64,000 bases of DNA from Roseateles oligotrophus (GTDB lineage: Bacteria > Pseudomonadota > Gammaproteobacteria > Burkholderiales > Burkholderiaceae_C). Positions 26,354-34,561 of this stretch are shown in pieces. The stretch's first letter is position 1. Each line of letters begins with the position of its first letter. The notes beneath the pieces were generated by a model, which was not told the DNA's origin, did not search any database, and saw nothing but the letters and a program-made list of their open reading frames with translations. The position numbers and the translations under genes were made by a program. Where the stretch lies: contig NZ_JACHLP010000007.1 in NCBI RefSeq assembly GCF_014204525.1, forward strand, positions 186,001-250,000. Reading direction: 5' to 3'.

Positions 26354-27958
26354 TCAGGGCCTGCCCAACACGAACTCGGCGCAGCGCTCGGCGATCATGA
26401 TGGCCGGCGCATTGGTGTTGGCGCTGTTGAGCGTGGGCATGACGGAGGCGTCGCAGACGCGCAGCCGCCCCACGCCGTGCACCCGCAGCTGGGGGTCGAC
26501 GACGGCCATGGGGTCCACGCCCATCTTGCAGGTGCCGGCCGGGTGGTAGACGGTCTTGGCATGGCTGCGCACATGGCGCTCCAGCGTGGCGTCGTCGATC
26601 AAGGCCTCTTTGGCGGGCGCCAATTCCTCGCTGATCAGCGCCTGCAGCGCCGGTGCGCGCAGGATCTGCCGCGCCAGCTTCAGGCCCCGCATCAGGGTCT
26701 GCACATCGGCCTCGGCGCTGAGTGAGCGGGGGTCGAACAGCATCGGCGCCAGCGGATCGGGGCTGCGCAGGCGCACCGTGCCGCGCGACTGCGGCCTCAG
26801 CACGCAGGGGTTGAGCGAGATGCCGTGGCCGGCCAGGGGTTCGCGGCCCACATCGCCCACCAGCGTGGGCAGCACATGGAATTGCACATCCGGCCGGCCC
26901 GCGCCGCTGGTGTCGAAAAAGCCGCCGCTCTCCACCACGGTGGAGCTCAGCAGGCCCTGGCGGAACAGCGCGTACTGCAGGCCATGGCGCATGGCCGCCA
27001 AGCCGCGGTCCTGGCCCAGCAGGCTGATGGGATCGCGGCAGCGGCCGTAGACCGAGACCTCCAGATGATCCTGGAAGTTCTCGCCCACGCCGGGCAGATC
27101 GCGCTCGGTCGTGATGCCTAGTTTCTGCAATTGCTCGCCCGGGCCCAGGCCCGAGAGCAGCAGGATCTTGGGCGAGGCCAGGGCGCCGGCGCTGAGCAGC
27201 ACCTCGCGCTGGGCCCGCAGTTCGTGGACCTGGCCTTGGGCGTCGCGGTAGCGCAGGCCGCAGGCCTGGCCGTCCTGCAGCAGGATTTTCAGCACCTGGG
27301 CGCCGGTGCGCACCGAGAGCAGCGGATTGCCCAGCACCTCGGCCAGATAGGTGGCGGCCGTGCTGCCGCGTTTGCCGTCCATGGTGGTGCTTTGGTAGAA
27401 GCCCACGCCGGCCTGGGTCTCGCCGTTGAAGTCGTCGTTATAGCTGTGGCCGACTTGCTGGGCGGCGCGCACAAAAGCCAGGCTCAGGGGGTGGCGGCAG
27501 CGCGGATCGCTGACCCGCAGCGGGCCCTCCGTGCCGTGCAGCCGGCCTGCCAGGCGTTGGTTGTTCTCGGCCTTTTTGAAGGCGGGCAGCACCTCGTCCC
27601 AGCCCCAGCCCTGCGCGCCCTGGGCGGCCCAGTCCTCGTAGTCGGCGGGCGTGCCGCGGGTGTAGACCATGGCATTGACCGAGCTGCCGCCGCCCAGGGT
27701 GCGGCCCTGGGGCACGACCATCTTGCGGCCCTGCGCAGCGGCCTGTGCTTCGCTTTCGTACAGCCAGGTGCGCTCCGTGCCTATCACCTTCACAAAGGTG
27801 GCGGGCATATGCACAAAAGGCGTGTCGTCCTTGGGGCCGGCCTCCAGCAGGCAGACCGAGCGCCCCGCCTTCACCAGCCGATGTGCCAGCACGCAACCGG
27901 CCGAGCCGGCACCTATCACCAGGTATTCAAAAGCTTGCTGCGCTTGTCTTGTCTCCAT
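26354..27958 (-). CDS. GMC-family FAD-dependent alcohol oxidoreductase
   Basis: 534 residues, full-length glucose-methanol-choline family. FAD motif YLVIGAGSAGCVLAHRL, GRTLGGGSSVNAMVYTRG, then the catalytic His region (HPAGTCKMG) and the closing NTNAPAIMIAERCAEFV. Members oxidise primary alcohols, choline or aromatic alcohols to aldehydes with electrons passed to a quinone or oxygen. As first gene of the operon with SDR, MoaF-like and SnoaL-like genes, it likely starts the peripheral pathway whose aldehyde the FeaB-like enzyme finishes. A GAGG ribosome site 7 bases upstream sits inside a stem (27965-27982). Confidence 0.9.
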   Translation of the reverse strand: METRQAQQAFEYLVIGAGSAGCVLAHRLVKAGRSVCLLEAGPKDDTPFVHMPATFVKVIGTERTWLYESEAQAAAQGRKMVVPQGRTLGGGSSVNAMVYTRGTPADYEDWAAQGAQGWGWDEVLPAFKKAENNQRLAGRLHGTEGPLRVSDPRCRHPLSLAFVRAAQQVGHSYNDDFNGETQAGVGFYQSTTMDGKRGSTAATYLAEVLGNPLLSVRTGAQVLKILLQDGQACGLRYRDAQGQVHELRAQREVLLSAGALASPKILLLSGLGPGEQLQKLGITTERDLPGVGENFQDHLEVSVYGRCRDPISLLGQDRGLAAMRHGLQYALFRQGLLSSTVVESGGFFDTSGAGRPDVQFHVLPTLVGDVGREPLAGHGISLNPCVLRPQSRGTVRLRSPDPLAPMLFDPRSLSAEADVQTLMRGLKLARQILRAPALQALISEELAPAKEALIDDATLERHVRSHAKTVYHPAGTCKMGVDPMAVVDPQLRVHGVGRLRVCDASVMPTLNSANTNAPAIMIAERCAEFVLGRP

Positions 27959-27964
27959 GCCTGT

Positions 27965-27982
27965 CCTCAGCTTTGTCTGAGG
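27965..27982 (-). promoter_or_regulatory. Inverted repeat over the GMC gene ribosome site
   Basis: CCTCAG-N6-CTGAGG, a perfect 6-base dyad. On the transcript strand the right arm (CTGAGG) supplies the ribosome-binding GAGG of the GMC gene, so an RNA hairpin would hide that site. It may be an operator instead. Short repeat, so chance is possible. Confidence 0.35.
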
Positions 27983-28048
27983 CGCAGTGTTGCTGGATCG
28001 GACCCTGCGTGTTTGCTTGAAGGGGAACGGCTGCTTGATCCTCGGTGC

Positions 28049-28600
28049 TCAGCGCTCTGGGTCCGTGCCGCCGTCCCCCTCGGGCGGGCTGAGCTTGTCA
28101 AGCATCTGGTCCAGCAGGCGGTAGAAGTCATCGACCAGGGGCTTGCCCACCTGGGCCTCGATGCCGGCGTAAATGGCTTCGATGGTGGGGGCCATGGCCA
28201 GGGCCTGAGCCTGGGCCTTGGGCGAGATGGACACCATCACCCGGCGCTGGTCGCTGTCGACCCGCTCGCGCAGCACCAGGCCCAGATCGTCCATGCGCGC
28301 CAGCACGCCCGCCAGGCTGGGGCTGGAGATGCCGCACAGGCGCACGATCTCGCGCGGCTCCAGCGGGCCGCGCTCCAGCAGGGCGCGCAGGATGCGCCAT
28401 TGCTGCTCCGTCAGGCCTTGCTCATTGAGCAGGGGGCGGAAGCGCCCGATGACGGCTTCCCGCGCCTGCAGCAGGAGCAGGGGCAGATTGCGATGGGCGA
28501 TGCCGGTCCTGGGGTTCTTTGGCGCTTGGGCGGCCTTGGGCCTGGCGCTTGCAAGAGGGGTTTGGGCGCGCTTGCCCGGTGGGATTTTTTGGCTTGACAT
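28049..28600 (-). CDS. hpaR: MarR-family repressor of the homoprotocatechuate operon, HpaR
   Basis: 183 residues; a basic Lys/Pro/Ala-rich N-terminal tail of about 40 precedes the MarR fold: LTEQQWRILRALLERGPLEP, REIVRLCGISSPSLAGVL (recognition helix), DQRRVMVSISPKAQ wing. HpaR/HpcR proteins repress the hpa operon and release it upon binding 4-hydroxyphenylacetate or homoprotocatechuate. It is divergent from hpaG1, the usual layout. ATG at 28600 is used; a GTG 6 bases upstream (28606) is equally in frame. Two palindromes lie in the shared intergenic space. Confidence 0.9.
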   Translation of the reverse strand: MSSQKIPPGKRAQTPLASARPKAAQAPKNPRTGIAHRNLPLLLLQAREAVIGRFRPLLNEQGLTEQQWRILRALLERGPLEPREIVRLCGISSPSLAGVLARMDDLGLVLRERVDSDQRRVMVSISPKAQAQALAMAPTIEAIYAGIEAQVGKPLVDDFYRLLDQMLDKLSPPEGDGGTDPER

Positions 28601-28609
28601 GCTCACATC

Positions 28610-28632
28610 TTAGCAATTACATTGAATACTAA
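28610..28632. promoter_or_regulatory. HpaR operator candidate 1 (TTAG-N15-CTAA dyad)
   Basis: A 23-base imperfect palindrome, TTAGCAAT ... ATACTAA, of the TTAGnAnTnA...TnAnTnCTAA form. It lies in the short gap between hpaR and hpaG1. It also covers a possible promoter for hpaG1: TTAGCA (28610-28615), 17-base spacer, TATGTT (28633-28638). Confidence 0.6.
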
Positions 28633-28633
28633 T

Positions 28634-29374
28634 ATGTTAGCAACTAACTCGGGGTCCGGGGCCGCCCTTGCAAGGCCCGCTCGCACGCCTTTGGCCGATT
28701 TCGGCTTTGCACCCGGCAGCTTTTCCGGCCAGGTCTACGGCGCTTTATTGAACCCCAGGCAGGCCCTGGCGGACTTGGGGGAGGCGGTGTTCGCGCCGCC
28801 GTACAAGGCGCCGCCACGGGCACCGGCGCTGTATTTCAAGCCCGTCCACACGCATTTGGCGGCGGGCCAGGCACCGCGTATCGCGCTCGGTGTCAACGGT
28901 GCCGAGGGCATGAGCCTGGGCGCCAGTCTTGGCATCGTGATCGGGCGCAGCTGCCGGCATGTCTCGGCGGACGATGCGCTCGACCATGTCGCCGGCTATG
29001 CCGCGGTGGCCGATCTCTTCGTGCCGCACCGGGACTTTTATCGGCCCTCGGTGCGATTGCGGGCGCGCGACGCGACGCTGGCCGTGGGGCGGCCCAGCCC
29101 GGCCGCACAGATTGCTGATCCGGATGCGCTGGGCTTGCGCGTCAGCATTGCGGGCCAGATCGTGTGCGAGTCCAGCACCGGCGGCATGCAGCGCGGCGTG
29201 GCGGCCTTGCTGGCCGACGTCAGCGAGTTCATGACTTTGCAGCCGGGCGATCTGCTCTTGCTGGGGACGCTGGCGCGGCCGCCGCTGCTGCGGGTGGGCC
29301 AGACCGCGCGAATCGAGATCGAGGGCCTGGCGCCGCTGGACTTGCCCGCCGCGCTGGCGGAGGAGGCGGTATGA
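28634..29374 (+). CDS. hpaG1: HpaG1, 2-hydroxyhepta-2,4-diene-1,7-dioate isomerase/decarboxylase subunit
   Basis: 246 residues from ATG 28634, fumarylacetoacetase-like: GQVYGALLNPRQALADLG, PPYKAPPRAPALYFKPVHTH, GASLGIVIGR, RPSVRLRARD. It corresponds to the N-terminal half of E. coli HpaG, which has both halves in one chain. It acts with HpaG2 in decarboxylating and isomerising the ring-fission dicarboxylate. The family usually begins just before GQVYGALLN (about 28724), the proposed ATG lies in the operator, and no ribosome site is seen; TTG at 28690 is an alternative. Confidence 0.87.
   Translation: MLATNSGSGAALARPARTPLADFGFAPGSFSGQVYGALLNPRQALADLGEAVFAPPYKAPPRAPALYFKPVHTHLAAGQAPRIALGVNGAEGMSLGASLGIVIGRSCRHVSADDALDHVAGYAAVADLFVPHRDFYRPSVRLRARDATLAVGRPSPAAQIADPDALGLRVSIAGQIVCESSTGGMQRGVAALLADVSEFMTLQPGDLLLLGTLARPPLLRVGQTARIEIEGLAPLDLPAALAEEAV
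28636..28648. promoter_or_regulatory. HpaR operator candidate 2 (GTTAG-CAA-CTAAC)
   Basis: Perfect palindrome of two 5-base arms around CAA, three bases after candidate 1 and sharing its TTAGCAA...CTAA core. MarR proteins commonly bind such pairs. It overlaps the ATG proposed for hpaG1, which suggests that the real hpaG1 start may be further downstream. Confidence 0.55.
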
Positions 29375-30153
29375 AGGCCGCGCAGCGAAGCGGCCGTGTG
29401 GTCTATGCCGGTGCCGTCCACGCCTGCGTCCCGCATGCGCGGGGCCTGCAGCTGGAGGACGGCCGGGTGCTGGCCGAGGACGAGGTGCAGTGGCTGCCGC
29501 CTTTCGAGGTCGGCAACATCATCGCCCTGGGCCTGAACTACGCCGATCATCTGAAGGAGCTGTCGGCCGAGCTGACGGTGGGGGTCAAGGACGAACCCCT
29601 GGTCTTTTTCAAAAGCCCGGGCAGTCTGCTCGGCCACCGCGGCCGGACGGAGCGGCCCGCCGCCGTGGCCATGATGCATTACGAGTGCGAGCTGGCCGTG
29701 GTGATCGGCAAACCGGCGCGCCAGGTCAAGGCGAAGGACGCGATGGCCTGTGTGGCGGGCTACACGGTCTGCAACGACTACGCGGTGCGCGACTATCTGG
29801 AGAACTGGTACCGGCCCAATCTGCGCGTCAAGAACCGCGACGCCGCCACGGTGCTCGGCCCCTGGCTGGTGGCGGCCGAGGCCGTCGCCGATCCGCATGC
29901 CCTGGGCTTGCGCACCTTGGTCAACGGTCAGCTCAAGCAGCTCGGTACGACGGCAAATATGGTGCACCGCATCCCTGAGCTGATCGAGTACCTGTCCGCC
30001 TTCATGACCCTCTCGCCGGGCGATGTGATCCTGACCGGCACGCCCGAGGGCGTGGTGAATGTGCAGGCCGGCGACCAGGTGCTGTGCGAGATCGAGCAGA
30101 TCGGCCGCCTGGCCAACACCCTTTCTCTGGAGACGACGAGATGCCCCACATAA
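29371..30153 (+). CDS. hpaG2: HpaG2, 5-oxopent-3-ene-1,2,5-tricarboxylate decarboxylase/isomerase subunit
   Basis: 260 residues; its ATG overlaps the hpaG1 stop (ATGA). Fumarylacetoacetase-like with the metal-binding HYECELAVVIG motif, NDYAVRDYLENWYRPNLRVK and TGTPEGVVNVQAGD. It equals the C-terminal half of E. coli HpaG. It catalyses CO2 release from the carboxymethyl-hydroxymuconate branch after HpaF. Its last 13 bases overlap the start of hpaE. Confidence 0.92.
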   Translation: MKAAQRSGRVVYAGAVHACVPHARGLQLEDGRVLAEDEVQWLPPFEVGNIIALGLNYADHLKELSAELTVGVKDEPLVFFKSPGSLLGHRGRTERPAAVAMMHYECELAVVIGKPARQVKAKDAMACVAGYTVCNDYAVRDYLENWYRPNLRVKNRDAATVLGPWLVAAEAVADPHALGLRTLVNGQLKQLGTTANMVHRIPELIEYLSAFMTLSPGDVILTGTPEGVVNVQAGDQVLCEIEQIGRLANTLSLETTRCPT

Positions 30154-31595
30154 GCCATCTGATCAACGGCCGCAGCGTCGCGAGCGAACGCACTTTTGAG
30201 ACCCTCAATCCCGCCACCCAGGAGGTACTGGCCGAGGTGGCGCGTGGCGGCGAGGCCGAGGTGCAGGCCGCGGTGGCGGCGGCCAAGGCCGCCTTTCCGG
30301 CCTGGGCCGGCCTGGCCCCCAGCGAGCGCGCCCGCCTGCTACGCCGCCTGGGCGAGCTGATCGCCCAGCATGTGCCCGAGATCGCCGCCACCGAGACCCG
30401 CGACGCCGGCCAGGTCATCAGCCAGACGGCCAAGCAGCTGATCCCACGCGCGGCCGACAACTTCCATTTCTTCGCCGAGATGTGCAGCCGGGTCGACGGC
30501 CACACCTATCCCACGCCCAGCCATCTGAACTACACCTTATTCCATCCGGTGGGCGTCTGCGCCCTGATCAGCCCCTGGAACGTGCCCTTCATGACCGCCA
30601 CCTGGAAGGTCGCACCCTGCCTGGCTTTCGGCAATACGGCGGTGCTGAAGATGAGCGAGCTCTCGCCCCTGAGCGCCGCCCGCCTGGGCGAGCTGGCCCT
30701 GGAGGCGGGCATCCCGCCCGGCGTGCTGAACATCGTCCATGGCTATGGCCAGGAGGCCGGCGAGCCCCTGGTGCGCCATCCTGACGTGCGGGCCATCTCG
30801 TTCACCGGCTCGACGCTGACGGGCCAACGCATCGTGCAGGCGGCCGGGCTGAAGAAGTTCAGCATGGAGCTGGGCGGCAAAAGCCCCTTCGTCATCTTCG
30901 AGGACGCCGATTTCGAGCGCGCCCTGGACGCGGCGATCTTCATGATCTTCTCCAATAACGGCGAGCGCTGCACCGCCGGCAGCCGCATCCTGGTGCAGCA
31001 GTCCCTCTACGCCCGCTTTGTCGAGCGCTTTGCCGAGCGGGCCCAGGCCCTGGCGCTGGGCGACCCCCTGGACGAGAAAACCATCATCGGCCCCATGATC
31101 AGCGCCGCCCACCTGGCCAAGGTCAGGCATTACATCGAGCTGGGCCAGCAGGAGGGCGCGCGCCTGGTCTGCGGCGGCAGCGAGGCGCCGGAACTGGGCG
31201 GCGCCCTGGCACGCGGCAATTTCGTCAAGCCCACCGTGTTTGCCGATGTGGACAACCGCATGGCCATCGCCCAGGAGGAGATCTTCGGCCCGGTCGCCTG
31301 CCTGATCCCTTTCCGGGACGAGGCCCATGCGGTGGCGCTCAGCAATGACACTGCCTACGGCCTGTCCAGCTATGTCTGGACCGAGAACATCGGCCGCGCC
31401 CACCGCGTGGCGGCCCAGATCGAGGCCGGCATGTGCTTCGTCAACAGCCAGAACGTGCGCGATCTGCGCCAGCCCTTTGGCGGCACCAAGGCCAGCGGCA
31501 CCGGCCGCGAGGGCGGCAGCTGGAGTTACGAGGTTTTTCTGGAGCCCAAAAACATCTGCGTGTCCCTGGGCGCGCACCACATCCCGCACTGGTAA
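30141..31595 (+). CDS. hpaE: 5-carboxymethyl-2-hydroxymuconate semialdehyde dehydrogenase HpaE
   Basis: 484 residues, NAD-dependent aldehyde dehydrogenase family. PWNVPFMTATWK, SMELGGKSPFVIFEDADF (Glu) and NNGERCTAGSRILVQQ (catalytic Cys) are intact. It oxidises the ring-cleavage semialdehyde to 5-carboxymethyl-2-hydroxymuconate. ATG 30141 lies inside the end of hpaG2 with AGAC/GAG before it; the family start (MPHISHLINGR) supports this choice. hpaD follows after 17 bases. Confidence 0.93.
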   Translation: MPHISHLINGRSVASERTFETLNPATQEVLAEVARGGEAEVQAAVAAAKAAFPAWAGLAPSERARLLRRLGELIAQHVPEIAATETRDAGQVISQTAKQLIPRAADNFHFFAEMCSRVDGHTYPTPSHLNYTLFHPVGVCALISPWNVPFMTATWKVAPCLAFGNTAVLKMSELSPLSAARLGELALEAGIPPGVLNIVHGYGQEAGEPLVRHPDVRAISFTGSTLTGQRIVQAAGLKKFSMELGGKSPFVIFEDADFERALDAAIFMIFSNNGERCTAGSRILVQQSLYARFVERFAERAQALALGDPLDEKTIIGPMISAAHLAKVRHYIELGQQEGARLVCGGSEAPELGGALARGNFVKPTVFADVDNRMAIAQEEIFGPVACLIPFRDEAHAVALSNDTAYGLSSYVWTENIGRAHRVAAQIEAGMCFVNSQNVRDLRQPFGGTKASGTGREGGSWSYEVFLEPKNICVSLGAHHIPHW

Positions 31596-31612
31596 GCAAG
31601 GAGGAAAAGCAA

Positions 31613-32509
31613 ATGGGCACGCTATCACTCGCCGCCAAGATCACCCATGTGCCGTCCATGTATCTGTCGGAGCTGGACGGCCCGCACAAGGGCTGCCGCG
31701 CCGCCGCCATCGAGGGCCACCGCATCATCGGCCAGCGCTGCCGCGCGCTGGGGGTGGACACCCTGGTCGTGTTCGACACCCACTGGCTGGTCAACTCGGG
31801 CTATCACATCAATAACGCGGCGCATTTCAAGGGGCTGTACACCAGCAATGAGCTGCCGCACTTCATCAAGAACCTGCCCTATGAATACCCGGGCAACCCG
31901 GCCCTGGGCGAGCTGCTGGCGGCCGCCGCCAGCGCGGCCGGCGTGCGCACCCGCGCCCATGCCGACACCAGCCTGAGCCTGGAGTACGGCACCCTGGTGC
32001 CCATGCGCTATATGAACGAGGACCAGCACTTCAAGGTGCTCTCGGTCTCGGCCCTGTGCACCGTGCACTCCCTGGCCGATAGCGCCCGCCTGGGCCGCGC
32101 CATGCGCGAGGCGGTGGAGCGGGACTACGCCGGCCGGGTGGCCTTTCTGGCCAGCGGCTCGCTGAGCCATCGCTTTGCCCAGAACGGCGTGTCCGAGCAG
32201 TTCCTGCACAAATGCTGGAGCCCGTTTCTGGAGCAGATGGACCACGAGGTGGTCGCGATGTGGCAGCGCGGCGACTGGGCCACCTTCTGCGCCATGCTGC
32301 CGGAGTACGCCGAGAAGTGCCATGGCGAGGGCTTTATGCACGACACCGCCATGCTGCTGGGCGCGCTGGGCTGGGAGCAGTACCGCGGCCATGCCGAGGT
32401 GGTGACGCCTTACTTCCCCAGCTCGGGCACGGGCCAGATCAATGCCTTGCTGCCGGTCCAGCCCTTGCAGGCGCGGCCTGCCGGCGCGGCGCTCGATGCG
32501 GGAGCCTGA
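31613..32509 (+). CDS. hpaD: 3,4-dihydroxyphenylacetate (homoprotocatechuate) 2,3-dioxygenase HpaD
   Basis: 298 residues, class III (LigB-like) extradiol dioxygenase. FDTHWLVNSGYHIN, HADTSLSLEYGTLVPMRYMN and FLASGSLSHRFAQNG supply the metal-ligand and acid/base histidines. It opens the catechol ring of homoprotocatechuate next to a hydroxyl, using non-heme Fe(II). An ideal AAGGAGG site lies 7 bases upstream of the ATG. This is the committed step of the pathway. The closest E. coli relative is HpcB. Confidence 0.93.
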   Translation: MGTLSLAAKITHVPSMYLSELDGPHKGCRAAAIEGHRIIGQRCRALGVDTLVVFDTHWLVNSGYHINNAAHFKGLYTSNELPHFIKNLPYEYPGNPALGELLAAAASAAGVRTRAHADTSLSLEYGTLVPMRYMNEDQHFKVLSVSALCTVHSLADSARLGRAMREAVERDYAGRVAFLASGSLSHRFAQNGVSEQFLHKCWSPFLEQMDHEVVAMWQRGDWATFCAMLPEYAEKCHGEGFMHDTAMLLGALGWEQYRGHAEVVTPYFPSSGTGQINALLPVQPLQARPAGAALDAGA

Positions 32510-32512
32510 GCC

Positions 32513-32926
32513 ATGCCCCATCTGCACATCCTCTACAGCCCCGCCCTGGGGCAGGCTTGCGAGCTGCAGCAGCTCTGCAAGGAGCTGGCCCTGGCCATGC
32601 AAGCGCAAAGCGATGAGGCGGGCCAAGCCGTCTTTCCCTTGGGCGGCATCCGCGTGTTCGCCTTGGCCGCCAGCCATGCGGCGGTGGCCGATGCCCAGCC
32701 CGGGCGCGACTTCGCCTATCTGCATCTGCGCATGGGCCGGGGCCGCAGCGCCGCCGTCCACGCCCAGGTGGGCGAGGCCCTGGCGGCCGTTGCCAAAGCC
32801 TTTTTCGCCCCCTTGCTGGCCAGCCGGCCGTTGGGCCTGACGCTGCAGATCGACGAGGGCGCCGAGGTCTTCGACGCCAAGTTCGGCAATCTGCACGATT
32901 TGTTCAAGAAAGCCCCCCATGCTTGA
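32513..32926 (+). CDS. hpaF: 5-carboxymethyl-2-hydroxymuconate delta-isomerase HpaF
   Basis: 137 residues, tautomerase-fold family; mature protein would begin with Pro ([10 protein letters not shown]), the catalytic base after Met removal. The C-terminal [20 protein letters not shown] is as in HpcD/HpaF. It isomerises 5-carboxymethyl-2-hydroxymuconate to the keto form. Three bases separate it from hpaD, and hpaH begins inside its last codons. Confidence 0.93.
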   Translation: MPHLHILYSPALGQACELQQLCKELALAMQAQSDEAGQAVFPLGGIRVFALAASHAAVADAQPGRDFAYLHLRMGRGRSAAVHAQVGEALAAVAKAFFAPLLASRPLGLTLQIDEGAEVFDAKFGNLHDLFKKAPHA

Positions 32927-33722
32927 CGCCGCCGCCATTCAAGCCCTGGCCCTGGAGCTGCAGACCGCCCGCCGCGAGCGCCGCCAGCTGCGCCATTTCT
33001 CCCTGCGTTTTCCGCAGATGAGCATCGAGGACGGCTATGCCATCCAGCGCGCCTGGGTGGGCTTGGAGCTGAAGGCCGGCCGGCGCATCAGGGGCCGCAA
33101 GATCGGCCTGACCTCACGCGCCATGCAGCAAGCCAGCCAGATCAGCGAGCCGGACTACGCGCCGCTGATGGACGATATGTTTTTTGAATCGGGCGGCGAT
33201 ATCGAGCTCAAGCACTTCATCGCGCCGCGGGTCGAGGTGGAGCTGGCTTTTGTGCTGGGCAAGCCCGTTCAGGGCCCGGGCGCCACGCTGTGCGAGGTGC
33301 TGGCGGCCACCGATTACGTCTGCCCGGCGCTGGAGATCATCGACGCCCGCATCGAGCAGTTCGACCGCGAGAGCAAGGCGCCGCGCAAGGTCTTCGACAC
33401 CATCAGCGACTTTGCCGCCAACGCCGGCATCGTGCTGGGCGGCCGACCGGTCAAGCCCGATGCACTGGACCTGCGCTGGGTGGGCGCTCTGCTGTTCAAG
33501 AACGGCGTGATCGAAGAGACCGGCCTGGCCGCCGGCGTGCTGGGCCATCCGGCCCATGGCGTGGCCTGGCTGGCCAACAAGATCGCGCCCTACGAGGAAG
33601 GGCTGAACGCCGGCGATGTGGTGCTGGCGGGCTCTTTTACCCGGCCGGTGACGGGGGCGGCGGGCGATGTTTTCCATGCCGACTACGGGCCGCTGGGCAG
33701 TATTGCCTTTCGTTTTGTCTGA
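32919..33722 (+). CDS. hpaH: 2-oxo-hept-3-ene-1,7-dioate hydratase HpaH
   Basis: 267 residues, MhpD/fumarylacetoacetase-type hydratase: [61 protein letters not shown]. It hydrates the product of HpaG1/G2 to 4-hydroxy-2-oxoheptanedioate. Overlaps hpaF by 8 bases; hpaI follows. Confidence 0.93.
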   Translation: MLDAAAIQALALELQTARRERRQLRHFSLRFPQMSIEDGYAIQRAWVGLELKAGRRIRGRKIGLTSRAMQQASQISEPDYAPLMDDMFFESGGDIELKHFIAPRVEVELAFVLGKPVQGPGATLCEVLAATDYVCPALEIIDARIEQFDRESKAPRKVFDTISDFAANAGIVLGGRPVKPDALDLRWVGALLFKNGVIEETGLAAGVLGHPAHGVAWLANKIAPYEEGLNAGDVVLAGSFTRPVTGAAGDVFHADYGPLGSIAFRFV

Positions 33723-33738
33723 ACCAGGAGCCCTCTGC

Positions 33739-34551
33739 ATGGAGATGCCAACAAACCGGTTCTTGCGGGCCCTGCGCGCCGGCCAGACCCAGATCGGCCT
33801 CTGGGTGGGCCTGGCCGATGCCAATGCGGCCGAGCTGCTGGCCGGCTGCGGCTTCGACTGGCTGCTGCTGGACGGCGAGCATGCGCCCAATGACCCGCGC
33901 TCGGTGCTGAGCCAGCTGCGCGCGCTGGCGCCTTACCCGGTCTCGCCCATCGTGCGGCCGGTGCAGGGCGATGTGGCCTTGATCAAGCAATACCTGGATC
34001 TGGGCGCGCAGACCTTGCTGATCCCCATGGTGGACACGGCCGAGCAGGCGGCGCTGATGGTGCGCGCCATGCTTTACCCGCCGCAGGGCCTGCGCGGCCT
34101 GGGTGCGGCGCTGGCGCGGGCCTCGCGCTGGAACCAGGTCGAGGGCTATCTGGACCAGGCCAATCAGCAGATGTGCCTGCTGGTGCAGGCCGAGACGGTG
34201 CAGGCCATGGCCAATCTCGCCGCGATCGCGGCCGTGCCTGGCGTGGACGGCGTGTTCTTCGGCCCCGCCGATCTCTCGGCCTCCATGGGCCATCGCGGCC
34301 GGCCCGGCCATCCGGAGGTGCAGCGCGCCTTGCTGGACGGCATCGCCACGGTGCGCGCGGCCGGCAAGGCGGCCGGCATCCTGAGCGCCGACCCGGCCCA
34401 GGCACAAAGCTATCTGGACGCCGGCGCCTCCTTCGTCGCCGTGGGCGTGGACACCAGCCTGCTGGTCAAGGCGGCCACGGCCCTGGCGGGCCAGTTCAAG
34501 CCGGCCGGGCCGAACGCGGCGCCGGCCCGCTCTTCCCACAGCCCTTACTGA
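33739..34551 (+). CDS. hpaI: 4-hydroxy-2-oxoheptanedioate aldolase HpaI
   Basis: 270 residues, HpcH/HpaI class II aldolase. [28 protein letters not shown], and [15 protein letters not shown] (metal and phosphate-mimic sites) are all present. It splits 4-hydroxy-2-oxoheptanedioate into pyruvate and succinic semialdehyde. An AGGAGC site precedes ATG 33739; a second in-frame ATG (33745) is possible. gabD follows after 10 bases. Confidence 0.93.
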   Translation: MEMPTNRFLRALRAGQTQIGLWVGLADANAAELLAGCGFDWLLLDGEHAPNDPRSVLSQLRALAPYPVSPIVRPVQGDVALIKQYLDLGAQTLLIPMVDTAEQAALMVRAMLYPPQGLRGLGAALARASRWNQVEGYLDQANQQMCLLVQAETVQAMANLAAIAAVPGVDGVFFGPADLSASMGHRGRPGHPEVQRALLDGIATVRAAGKAAGILSADPAQAQSYLDAGASFVAVGVDTSLLVKAATALAGQFKPAGPNAAPARSSHSPY

Positions 34552-34561
34552 TCGTTTCACG

